Source: an uncultured bacterium (GTDB lineage Bacteria > Cloacimonadota > Cloacimonadia > Cloacimonadales > Cloacimonadaceae). From it: DNA of 7,252 nucleotides. Shown here piece by piece: positions 1-6,246 of the stretch (position 1 is its first letter; each line of letters begins with the position of its first letter). The stretch spans positions 1-7,252 of the forward strand of contig CALGPA010000132.1 of NCBI GenBank assembly GCA_937960795.1, read 5' to 3'. Position numbers and translations under genes: made by a program. The notes under the pieces were generated by a model. That model was not told where the DNA came from. It made no database searches and saw only the letters and a program-made list of their open reading frames with translations.

Positions 1-5
1 AAACC

Positions 6-146
6 AGTCATTCGATATCTTCACAACCAACCCCACATTAGTCATTAGTCATTCCGTATCTTCTCCACCAGCCCAAAACCAGTCATTCCGTATCTTCTCC
101 ACCAGCCCATAACCAGTCATTCCGGAACACGAAGCGAAGCGATTCT
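6..146. repeat. degenerate tandem array, 34-bp period, running into a REP-like tail
   Basis: The core AGTCATTC recurs at 6, 40, 47, 81 and 115. The steps 6-40, 47-81 and 81-115 are exactly 34 bp, and the 40-47 step is a 7-bp duplication of AGTCATT. The units at 47 and 81 are nearly identical (AGTCATTCCGTATCTTCTCC, then ACCAGCCCA). The unit at 6 is degenerate (TCGATATCTTCAC...). The unit at 115 departs after AGTCATTCCG into GAACACGAAGCGAAGCGATTCTGG. That tail resembles the intergenic GTCATTCCG/GAAGCGAAGCGA-type repeats known from several unrelated bacteria; this comparison is from memory and not a search. No open frame of any quality crosses the array. It lies downstream of the permease gene, so it is an intergenic repeat rather than a promoter region. 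Confidence 0.8.
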
Positions 147-224
147 GGGTCCCCGCAAAATCGCGTAGCTATTTTGTGGGGTGATTTCGGGGTCCCCGCA
201 AAATTGCGCAGCAGTTTTGTGGGG
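147..224. repeat. two tandem copies of a 35-bp hairpin-forming unit
   Basis: Unit 1 is 147-181 and unit 2 is 190-224, with starts 43 bp apart. Both begin GGGTCCCCGCAAAAT and end TTTTGTGGGG. Each folds on itself: in unit 1, 151-161 (CCCCGCAAAAT) pairs with 171-181 (ATTTTGTGGGG); in unit 2, 194-203 pairs with 215-224. Each stem has one G-T wobble where CG meets TG. The loops differ (CGCGTAGCT against a TGCGCA-containing loop) while the stems are kept, which is what a selected or mobile structured repeat looks like. There is no U-tract on either strand, so neither is a canonical intrinsic terminator, although they sit just past the 3' end of the minus-strand operon and could protect its mRNA. 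Confidence 0.8.
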
Positions 225-249
225 CTAAGGGGTGTATCCGGAATCTCCC

Positions 250-264
250 GTAGTCTCAGACTAC
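250..264. repeat. perfect palindrome across the permease stop codon
   Basis: GTAGTCT (250-256), one central base, then AGACTAC (258-264) form a perfect inverted repeat; as RNA it would be about 5 bp with a 5-nt loop. It contains the TAG stop of the permease gene (263-261, minus strand). No T-tract follows on the minus strand. It may be a weak 3'-end structure or the edge of the adjoining repeat cluster. Confidence 0.55.
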
Positions 265-1034
265 AGAATCACGTTGTACAAGACCCTTGCCAAAAGCAGG
301 AGCATGGCGATTACGAAGACTTTGCGGATGAGTTTGTTTCCCCGCAGCACAACCATTTTTGATCCCACTAGGTTTCCGGCGATGCCACAGACTGCTGCGG
401 GAATGGCCAGTGCATACCAGATCTGTCCGTGAATAGCAAAAGTGACCATCGCTGCTACGTTTGACGCCAGATTCACTACTTTACTGTTTCCATTTGCTCT
501 CACAAAATCGTAGTGCAGCAGAGCAGAGTATATGATGATCAAAAATGTTCCGGTTCCGGGACCGAAGAATCCATCGTAGAATCCAATAACCAAGCCGGCA
601 AGGGCACCTAGGATCAGCCTATATCCCAGCCGCAGGAGGTGAGCATTGTCTGTCAATCCCAGCTTGCGTTTGAGCAGGGTGAGCACCGTTACTGCCGGGA
701 TGAGGATGATCAGCAGATAGTTTAGAAAATCAGCCGAAGCGATCATCGCGGTGCTGGCGCCCAGCCATGAGCCCAGAAGCGCCATTGCGGCTCCGGTCAC
801 CGCCACCGGCACATCGATCATTCCTGCCCGAAAGTAGCGTGCTGTGGAGAATACGGTTCCGCAGCATGAGGAAAACTTGTTTGTCCCCAAAGCCATGTGA
901 GCGGGAATTCCAGCGCTCCAATAAGCCGGCAGGGAGATGAGGCCTCCGCCCCCGGCTATGGCATCCAAAAAACCTGCCAAAAAGATGAATGGCAGAATGA
1001 TCATGAAGTCAATCGGACTTAGTGAGATCGGCAT
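261..1034 (-). CDS. TauE/SafE-family membrane permease, YfcA-like
   Basis: The product is 257 residues, close to the usual 250-270 of the TauE/SafE (formerly DUF81) family. Visible family marks are GFLDAIAGGGG at residues 21-31, ALGTNK at 48-53, GFYDGFFGPGTG at 151-162 (start of the second half-repeat), KVVNLASN at 185-192 and RGNKLIRKVF at 231-240. These match the pattern of E. coli YfcA well. Hydrophobic stretches lie near 9-33, 75-98, 105-121, 139-170, 190-225 and 238-257, consistent with a polytopic inner-membrane protein. Characterised members export or import small sulfur-containing or organic anions such as sulfoacetate or sulfite; the substrate here is unknown. The ATG follows the TAA of the upstream gene with no gap, and an AAGGCGG SD site (1049-1043) lies 8 nt ahead inside that gene's last codons. 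It is therefore the last gene of a tightly packed minus-strand unit. The family call is firm; the substrate is not. Confidence 0.93.
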   Translation of the reverse strand: MPISLSPIDFMIILPFIFLAGFLDAIAGGGGLISLPAYWSAGIPAHMALGTNKFSSCCGTVFSTARYFRAGMIDVPVAVTGAAMALLGSWLGASTAMIASADFLNYLLIILIPAVTVLTLLKRKLGLTDNAHLLRLGYRLILGALAGLVIGFYDGFFGPGTGTFLIIIYSALLHYDFVRANGNSKVVNLASNVAAMVTFAIHGQIWYALAIPAAVCGIAGNLVGSKMVVLRGNKLIRKVFVIAMLLLLARVLYNVIL

Positions 1035-4000
1035 TTACAATTCCGCCTTAAATTCTATTTTGAGATTGTGTTTTGCTTTGTCATCAGGGTATTTACTGAA
1101 GCGATATTCAACGCTAAATGAGCTGAAACTATTCATGCGATAGATCGCAGAGAGATTGCCATCGGCATTGAATCCTTGCCTTTTCTGAGGTAGAAAGAGC
1201 AGATAGCCGGATCCTTGTCTGTGATTGTAGCCCAAGCCCAGTCTTGCAGAAATCCGATACTTTTGCATGAGGACGCTGCGAATCTGGGGAGAAGCGGTGA
1301 TGCTTTGGATCCGGTAGCTTTCATCTCCGGCTTGCTGTTTGCCTTCTTCGATTGACCCACTGAGCTCCACTTGGATGGCATTTTGGGGGCTTAGCACTTT
1401 CTCAAAGCTGCTGCTTAGGCCGCGATTCGTGATCTCAGAAGCATAGCGGCTTTCCCGAGAATATTCGTTCTGTAGCCGCAGCCGTGTGTTTAGCCCGGCA
1501 AAGCCACGAAAGTCAATCTGCATATGCTGTCGGCTTTCATAAAGTCTTTCGGAGCTTTGATATCGGTTGTCGAGGCTGCGCAAAAAATCCATGGAGAAAT
1601 TCCCGATGATGCGGCCTTTGTATAGATCCATCCAGAGATTTTGCAGATAGCTTTGCCGACCGTAGATGCTTTTGCTTCCGAAGCTATGATCCGGCAAAAA
1701 CAGGTAGCTCTGCCAGGATCTGGAGCGATCGCTCTGTTCTGTAGCACTCAGAGATAGATCACTTTGGATCCTTTTGAAGATAGTTTCCTCCAGGATCAAA
1801 CCAGGCTTGAGATAGATGCTCGTCATGGCTGAGACTTCTGAGGACAATCTCCCGACATCGGCCGTGATAAATTCCCAGATGTATTCTCCATCTTCGATGA
1901 CGACCCCGGTGCTGTCATAGACTCCCTGTCCTGCACCGACATGGACAAGCTCGCGAATGCGCGGGAAAAATTCGGTCTGATTGAGCTCGTAGTTGTTATA
2001 CAGCGCCACTGCCCCTTCCAAGAGATTGTGATTGCTGCGCAGACTGAGCAATTCATAGGCAAGCTTGGGTGATGTATCGGATTGCGGATTCTCGATGGAT
2101 CTGTGGCTAAGATCCAGATCTACGCGATGATCAGTATAGCTACTGAAGTGTTTGAGGGAATATGTGTCGCTTTTGCTTTGCGTCTGCCAAGAAGTCTGCT
2201 TGACGCTGCTGTTTTCGCGAGTGTATGCCAACGCGGAATGACCACGGGCGGTATTGATAGAAAACTGTGGTTGCCATCTGAGGAAGCGGTTTCCATAGAG
2301 GGCTGGATCATGATCATCAAGCTCAGAAAACAAGCCTGATAGCCTAAGCCCCAATATCTGATATGCCCAGGATAGCTCGGCACTATGGTATTGCAAAAAA
2401 GTGTTTTGTTCTCCGCTTTGATCCGAAATGCTGTGATGGAATCTGGCGGCAGGCAGGATACCTTTGGAGGAGTTTTCTGATCTTATCCTCACAGCTTTCT
2501 GGATGTAGAGATCTTCCACATCTCTGTAACGCAGAAGGATCTGAGGTTTCCAAAAGCCTGAGTCATAACCAAAGCTGAGATCCAGGTTTCCCATCGCCAA
2601 TGAGTCTGCGGGTTCGATCCCGGAAAAGTCATGATCCACGGCACCATCAGTGCCAAAGCGATAGATATCCGAAAAGCGATATTGGGCGTCCAACTTTGCC
2701 ATGTATGGGCTCTGGGGACTATCGTGCTCCAGCCAAAAAGAGAAGATCGCCGATGAATTGTCATCATTATCATAGGAAGAAAATGTATTCTGATCGTTGA
2801 AAGAATACATGGCGTCCACGCCACTTTTGAAGAGATCGCCTTCATATAGCATGCCAAATTCGAGATTGCTCCGGCTTGCAGGTGCAATGAGTTTCTTGAC
2901 GGGGAGCCAGGATCCATTGCCTGTGCCCACCCAGCGGAATCGGCGCAAGGAAAACTCCTCATAATCGCCATTGCCGGGACCCACATAGCTGAACACTATG
3001 TGATATATTGCAGCAGAATCTGCAGGTGCATATTCATAGAAGAGATTGCCAAGATTGTCCGTGACTAGGCGGTAGTCTCCAGAATCCGTCTCTGTCACGC
3101 CATCACTATAGGCTATTGAATCTCCGGCTTGAGCGAGGCTATCCAGATCTGCTTCGCTGAAGCTAAACAACAGTGGATTATCTTTGTTGTCGTTTTGATA
3201 AATGAAGTGGTGGTAGAAGCTAAGTCGATCCGTGAGCGGGGATCTGCTGCCGGTGAAGAAAGTCGACTGACTATAGTTTTCGTCCGAATATTGAAACCAA
3301 GCGTTGATGAGGTTTGTGGCAGTCACCATTCTGCGAAACATCACAGAACCATCAGAATAGTCAATATAGTAGTCGGTTCCTCTTTGCAAAAGCTGTCCAT
3401 CCAGATAGATCTCTTCGGTCCCGGCAACTATGATGAAGCTGCGCTGAGTGCCGCCTGCTGTCAGGTAGTATGGTCCTTGCTTGCCATCAATGATCGGGAT
3501 CTGCATCTGCGCGCGTTTCCCTCCTCCGGCGCTAAATGCGGCTTGTACACTGTGATCTGAGTCATAGTGCACTGCGATGCCCTCAAGTTTGGTTTGATAG
3601 CGAAGATAGCGACTTTGTTCAAAGGCAAAATCCAGATCTCCCATGCCCAGCTCCCAAGAATTGCCAAAGACACGGATGAAGACCTGATCCAAGCTCGAAA
3701 GCTCCTTGGAGTCGCCCTCCGGGCTCAATTTGCTTTGGCTGTCAGATAGCTGCGCTTCGATCTGCACGTTGGGGGCCAGTTCTCCACTGAGATTGACATA
3801 TAGAGATTGCATCAGATCAGTCTGCCCGGTCTCAGAAAAGCTGAGTGCAAAGGTCTTGCTACCGCTGATCTTGAGATTGGAATCCTGATTGAACCAATCT
3901 GCAGATCGTGGACGAGGCACTACGCTAATGCTGTCTGCAAGCTGGATGCGCTCATATAATGCTATGCTCTTGGTATATTGATGAGGAATCTTTAGATAAC

Positions 4001-4262
4001 TGATCAAAAGCGTGGGACTTTGGGGAACGATGTGCAGATTGAGCAGCCCTTTGGAGTAATCCAGATGATAGTCACGCCCGACGACAAGCAGCAAGGAATC
4101 ACTCATGACACTTTCCGAATGGACGATGATTCCTTGATTTGAGAGTGGGTATTGCTCCTGTCCCGGCTCCAGATATATGATTTCCTCGACCACATATCTC
4201 TCGGCAGAGAGGAAGATCCCCATAGCCAAAAACGCAGCGATCAGGATGGCAATGCGCGTCAT
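1035..4262 (-). CDS. large exported beta-rich protein, predicted outer-membrane barrel, function unknown
   Basis: The ATG at 4262 is chosen because its A is the last base of the preceding gene's TGA (TGATG) and because it puts a clean signal peptide first: MTRIAILIAAFLAMGIFLSA, with cleavage expected after SA at 20. An in-frame TTG 12 codons upstream would bury that signal. The product is 1075 residues. The N-terminal third carries two related motifs, GRDYHLDYSKG at 62-72 and GTDYYIDYSDG at 295-305, each following a stretch with alternating hydrophobics and a DG or SD turn; they look like paired small beta domains. Residues of about 128-245 (ISGSKTF..., VNLSGELAPNVQIEAQLSD, GDLDFAF) and most of 330-1075 alternate polar and aromatic or hydrophobic residues with short D/N/S/G turns and many Tyr, Trp and Phe, as transmembrane barrel strands do. 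The protein ends LKIEFKAEL, without the terminal Phe common in BamA substrates. No TonB box, catalytic motif or sorting domain is seen. There is no good SD site, so translation is probably coupled to the UmuD-like gene. The family is not recognised; the outer-membrane location is inferred. Confidence 0.85.
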   Translation of the reverse strand: MTRIAILIAAFLAMGIFLSAERYVVEEIIYLEPGQEQYPLSNQGIIVHSESVMSDSLLLVVGRDYHLDYSKGLLNLHIVPQSPTLLISYLKIPHQYTKSIALYERIQLADSISVVPRPRSADWFNQDSNLKISGSKTFALSFSETGQTDLMQSLYVNLSGELAPNVQIEAQLSDSQSKLSPEGDSKELSSLDQVFIRVFGNSWELGMGDLDFAFEQSRYLRYQTKLEGIAVHYDSDHSVQAAFSAGGGKRAQMQIPIIDGKQGPYYLTAGGTQRSFIIVAGTEEIYLDGQLLQRGTDYYIDYSDGSVMFRRMVTATNLINAWFQYSDENYSQSTFFTGSRSPLTDRLSFYHHFIYQNDNKDNPLLFSFSEADLDSLAQAGDSIAYSDGVTETDSGDYRLVTDNLGNLFYEYAPADSAAIYHIVFSYVGPGNGDYEEFSLRRFRWVGTGNGSWLPVKKLIAPASRSNLEFGMLYEGDLFKSGVDAMYSFNDQNTFSSYDNDDNSSAIFSFWLEHDSPQSPYMAKLDAQYRFSDIYRFGTDGAVDHDFSGIEPADSLAMGNLDLSFGYDSGFWKPQILLRYRDVEDLYIQKAVRIRSENSSKGILPAARFHHSISDQSGEQNTFLQYHSAELSWAYQILGLRLSGLFSELDDHDPALYGNRFLRWQPQFSINTARGHSALAYTRENSSVKQTSWQTQSKSDTYSLKHFSSYTDHRVDLDLSHRSIENPQSDTSPKLAYELLSLRSNHNLLEGAVALYNNYELNQTEFFPRIRELVHVGAGQGVYDSTGVVIEDGEYIWEFITADVGRLSSEVSAMTSIYLKPGLILEETIFKRIQSDLSLSATEQSDRSRSWQSYLFLPDHSFGSKSIYGRQSYLQNLWMDLYKGRIIGNFSMDFLRSLDNRYQSSERLYESRQHMQIDFRGFAGLNTRLRLQNEYSRESRYASEITNRGLSSSFEKVLSPQNAIQVELSGSIEEGKQQAGDESYRIQSITASPQIRSVLMQKYRISARLGLGYNHRQGSGYLLFLPQKRQGFNADGNLSAIYRMNSFSSFSVEYRFSKYPDDKAKHNLKIEFKAEL

Positions 4263-4708
4263 CAGACACGATGGATTACGTAAGTAACCACTCCCCAAAT
4301 GATGAAATCCGCCTCTTCCGTGATCTTGAGGGGCTCAAACTCCTCGTTCTCGGGAGTCAGCCAATATTCCCCCTTGTCAATGACCAAGCGCTTGATCATA
4401 AACTCGCCATCCACCAAAGCAACCACGACGTTGTTTGTCGCGGGCTCCAAGGCTCTGTCGACGATCGCCAGGTCTCCGGGGAAGATGCCTGCGCCGATCA
4501 TCGAATAGCCATCCACTTCCATGAAGTATGTGTGCTTTTTGTGCACAAGCAAGCGTTCGTTGAGATCTAGCTCTTTTTCGGTGTAGTCAGTAGCAGGTGA
4601 GGGAAACCCGGCCGGCACCTTGGTGCTGAAAAGCGGGCGCGTCACCTTCTCGCCTATGGAGGCTTTGTAGATGCTCTTGATGGATCCGTCTGTGCGAAAC
4701 TTCTTCAT
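4262..4708 (-). CDS. umuD: UmuD-like S24-family self-cleaving peptidase
   Basis: The product is 148 residues, against 139 for E. coli UmuD. The probable self-cleavage site is Ala33-Gly34 in VPAGFPSPATDY, aligning with QCGFPSPAADY of UmuD. The nucleophile is Ser69 in DGYSM and the general base Lys106 in GEFMIKRL. Cleavage-to-Ser (36) and Ser-to-Lys (37) spacings equal those of UmuD. Also shared are ELDLNERLL near 46-54, GDLAIVDRAL at 78-87 and the C-terminal WGVVTYVIH. UmuD proteins are cleaved with RecA-filament help and then partner UmuC as polymerase V. There is no N-terminal helix-turn-helix, so it is not a LexA repressor. No umuC lies beside it; the next gene encodes a surface protein, overlapped by one base. 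The ATG at 4708 fits the family length, but it lacks an SD site and is only 4 nt past the U-tract of an upstream terminator. A TTG at 4753 would add 15 non-conserved residues and is less likely. The family is certain; the cellular role without UmuC is open. Confidence 0.93.
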   Translation of the reverse strand: MKKFRTDGSIKSIYKASIGEKVTRPLFSTKVPAGFPSPATDYTEKELDLNERLLVHKKHTYFMEVDGYSMIGAGIFPGDLAIVDRALEPATNNVVVALVDGEFMIKRLVIDKGEYWLTPENEEFEPLKITEEADFIIWGVVTYVIHRV

Positions 4709-4712
4709 AATC

Positions 4713-4748
4713 AAAAAAAGCGGCGGACAGATGTGTTGCTCCGCCCGC
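4713..4748 (-). terminator. intrinsic terminator after the TPR lipoprotein gene
   Basis: On the minus strand GCGGGCGGA (4748-4740) pairs with TCCGCCGC (4727-4720), giving 8 pairs with one bulged G, around a 12-nt loop. Seven Ts (4719-4713) follow directly. It lies 20 bp past the lipoprotein stop codon and ends 4 nt before the umuD-like ATG, so it also occupies the immediate upstream region of that gene. Confidence 0.85.
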
Positions 4749-4757
4749 CACAAATCA

Positions 4758-4786
4758 TGTATCAGCGCTTAGTTTATGGCTTTCAA
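4758..4786 (-). promoter_or_regulatory. possible weak promoter for the umuD-like operon
   Basis: On the minus strand TTGAAA (4786-4781) and GATACA (4763-4758) are 17 bp apart, inside and just past the 3' end of the lipoprotein gene. The -35 is good (5 of 6 to TTGACA) but the -10 is poor (3 of 6). If real, transcription would begin near 4750 and the terminator hairpin would lie in the umuD leader. No LexA-type box (CTGT-N8-ACAG or GAAC-N4-GTTC) is seen near it. Confidence 0.2.
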
Positions 4787-5950
4787 GATGTTTTGAGCTT
4801 GAGCGCCGTAGGTGGGGTCATTGACCAAGCGTTCGAGATCAGCTTTGGCAGCATTCATGTTTTGCTGTTGATAATATGCGACACCGCGAAGCATGCGAGC
4901 AGCAGAGTTGTTTGCTTCCTGTTGGAGCACCATGCTGCTGTAGGTCACCACTTTTGCCCAGTTGCGAGCGCTGTTGAAATGACCGGCAAGGGTGAGTGCC
5001 AGGCGTGGATTGGGCTCAAGAGCTACGGATTTCTCGAGGAATTCGATCATCTTGGCTGTGTTCCCCATCTGTGAGAAGTTTTGCCCCATCTGAGCATAGA
5101 CGACTGCCAGAGTGGCTTCCGGAGGATTTGTTTCGGCAAGCTTCTGCAGATATTCGTTGGCTCTTTCCCACTGGCTGTTTGCGCGATAGAAGTTTCCAAT
5201 GCGAGTGTATGTGTCGGCATTGGGGCGCAGCTCTTCCACCATCATATAGGCAGCTTCTGCTCCTTCATAGTTGCCCGCTTGAGCATACCCTTCTGCTAGC
5301 ATGATGTAGGCAGATGCATCAGATGCTGCGGCAGCGTAGTCTTCCAGAACTTGGAAGGCACGATCATTATCTTGGACAAAGTCTTTTAGGATGAAGAATT
5401 TTGCATTGAGGACGTCAGCATTACCGGGCTCCAAGACAAGCAAATCATCATAGTATTCGATTGCCTTTTCATAGTCTCCAGATTCACGCGCTGTGATCGC
5501 AAGGTTGTTGTAAGTTCCGCGGATGTATTCATCCAATTCTTCTTGGCTGATGTTTACGGGCTCGTGATTCAGATAGACATCCAGAGCTGATTCATAGTGG
5601 TCTATCGCTTCATTGTACATGCTATATTCTGTGCTCTCCATTGCCAAGTCAACATGAGCCTTGGCAACATTGAGCTCCATTCTTTCAAGATTCAAGGCGA
5701 TTGAATCGCGCTCGGTAGCCATTGGGGCAGCTTCTTTAAAAAGGTCTGTAGCAAGAGCAAAAGCGGCCAGGGCTTGTTCAAAAAGACCGTCTTCATAGAA
5801 ATCAGCGCCTTCTGTGGCGGCTTCGCGTGCAAGTGCAAGGGGATTGCGCACGGGCTCAGGCTCGGCTGCAATCTGCTGATTTGATGAGCACGCAGATATG
5901 ACAATCATTGTTACAAGTGTCATTAAGGCTATTAATCTGTATTTTGGCAT
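4769..5950 (-). CDS. TPR-repeat lipoprotein
   Basis: The product is 393 residues. The start at 5950 is set by an SD site (GGAGG, 5960-5956) 5 nt upstream and by the signal sequence it exposes: MPKYRLIALMTLVTMIVISAC, with lipobox ISAC and acylated Cys21. An earlier in-frame codon would read through the SD site. After a short linker (SSNQQIAAEPEPVRNP) the rest is helical tetratricopeptide repeats: roughly 43-76, 96-128, 143-176 (best match, ARESGDYEKAIEYYDDLLVLEPGNADV), 212-245, 247-277, 282-314 and 349-380, with typical G/A/Y and P positions. TPR lipoproteins act as scaffolds at the periplasmic side of the membrane, for example in envelope assembly, secretion or motility; no partner can be named here. 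There is no enzyme domain. The gene has its own terminator and is divergent from the HU gene, so it is probably monocistronic with some read-through into the umuD-like operon. Confidence 0.92.
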   Translation of the reverse strand: MPKYRLIALMTLVTMIVISACSSNQQIAAEPEPVRNPLALAREAATEGADFYEDGLFEQALAAFALATDLFKEAAPMATERDSIALNLERMELNVAKAHVDLAMESTEYSMYNEAIDHYESALDVYLNHEPVNISQEELDEYIRGTYNNLAITARESGDYEKAIEYYDDLLVLEPGNADVLNAKFFILKDFVQDNDRAFQVLEDYAAAASDASAYIMLAEGYAQAGNYEGAEAAYMMVEELRPNADTYTRIGNFYRANSQWERANEYLQKLAETNPPEATLAVVYAQMGQNFSQMGNTAKMIEFLEKSVALEPNPRLALTLAGHFNSARNWAKVVTYSSMVLQQEANNSAARMLRGVAYYQQQNMNAAKADLERLVNDPTYGAQAQNILKAIN

Positions 5951-5955
5951 CGGAT

Positions 5956-5960
5956 CCTCC
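5956..5960 (-). promoter_or_regulatory. Shine-Dalgarno site deciding the lipoprotein start
   Basis: GGAGG on the minus strand lies 5 nt before the ATG at 5950. It favours this start over the upstream in-frame codons, which would put the signal peptide 10 residues into the protein. Confidence 0.85.
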
Positions 5961-6014
5961 ATTTTTTGATCTATACACACGCTGGGAAGATCGCTGATTT
6001 TGTCAACTTAAAAA

Positions 6015-6036
6015 AGGCAGGCAAGAGCTGATGCCT
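6015..6036. other. small hairpin flanked by A and T runs
   Basis: AGGCA (6015-6019) pairs with TGCCT (6032-6036). An A-run lies to the left (6011-6015) and a T-run to the right (6040-6044), so on either strand it looks like a weak terminator or attenuator. On the minus strand it would fall in the lipoprotein leader if transcription starts near 6040. Confidence 0.35.
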
Positions 6037-6067
6037 AAGTTTTTGTTATAAATAGTGTAAAAACTTA
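6036..6067. promoter_or_regulatory. 9-bp perfect inverted repeat, possible operator
   Basis: TAAGTTTTT (6036-6044) and AAAAACTTA (6059-6067) are perfect inverse copies separated by 14 bp, a spacing that fits a dimeric regulator contacting two half-sites. On the minus strand a possible -10 (TATAAC, 6052-6047) lies between the arms and a poor -35 (TTGTTT, 6074-6069) lies 16 bp upstream of it, so the repeat could control the lipoprotein gene. Nothing in the window identifies the regulator. Confidence 0.35.
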
Positions 6068-6168
6068 AACAACCCCTATCTCTATGTATTGCATGCCTAT
6101 ATAAGTGATTATTGCCTCAATTCGGCGCAAGTCACTCTAAAATAAATCCATAATTCGCTTTTTTTTCA

Positions 6169-6174
6169 TTGACA
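6169..6174 (+). promoter_or_regulatory. candidate -35 box upstream of the HU gene
   Basis: A consensus TTGACA lies 72 bp before the HU ATG. No good -10 follows at 16-18 bp (the sequence there is TTTTCCT). TACAAT at 6231-6236 is a better -10 shape but touches the SD site. The real HU promoter is not settled. Confidence 0.25.
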
Positions 6175-6236
6175 GAATTTCTGATCCCGCTTTTCCTTTA
6201 CGCAGAAGTATCTCTAACGCTTATCCAAACTACAAT

Positions 6237-6242
6237 AGGAGG
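6237..6242 (+). promoter_or_regulatory. Shine-Dalgarno site deciding the HU start
   Basis: AGGAGG lies 4 nt before the ATG at 6247. It rules out the longer in-frame reading from a TTG at 6169, which would add 26 residues not found in HU proteins. Confidence 0.9.
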
Positions 6243-6246
6243 TAAA

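Larger units (their letters stand above)
5951..6246. other. divergent intergenic region between the lipoprotein and HU genes
   Basis: This AT-rich region of about 300 bp has no credible gene. It must hold the promoters of both flanking genes. Seen in it are a GC-poor hairpin (6015-6036), a 9-bp perfect inverted repeat (6036-6067), a GCATGC site (6091-6096), a run of eight or more Ts near 6160 and TTGACA boxes on both strands (6006-6001 minus, 6169-6174 plus). Neither TTGACA has a convincing -10 at 16-18 bp. Confidence 0.7.

Noticed and set aside
6..146. CRISPR array
   Set aside because: The 34-bp periodicity is of whole near-identical units with no variable spacers, and no cas gene is present.
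2489..2986. 165-codon open frame on the minus strand inside the large gene
   Set aside because: It is an out-of-frame reading of the 1075-residue gene; its composition is rich in Trp, Met, Ser and Ile with no domain, SD site or signal.
4263..4298. TTG start 12 codons upstream for the large outer-membrane protein
   Set aside because: It would bury the signal peptide and lie deep in the umuD-like gene; the TGATG junction gives a better start.
4709..4753. Longer UmuD-like protein starting at a TTG (4753)
   Set aside because: It would translate through the terminator stem, has no SD site and adds residues absent from UmuD.
4709..4800. A LexA/SOS box before the umuD-like gene
   Set aside because: Neither CTGT-N8-ACAG nor GAAC-N4-GTTC occurs on either strand here; SOS control in this lineage may use another site, but none can be shown.
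4271..5304. Plus-strand open frames opposite the umuD-like and lipoprotein genes
   Set aside because: They are antisense to clearly recognised genes and have no family resemblance or SD site.
5970..6006. TTGACA (6006-6001) with TATAGA (5975-5970) as the lipoprotein promoter
   Set aside because: The 25-bp spacing is too long for a standard promoter.
6169..6246. N-terminal extension of the HU protein from a TTG
   Set aside because: The AGGAGG site before 6247 and the standard 91-residue length fix the shorter start.
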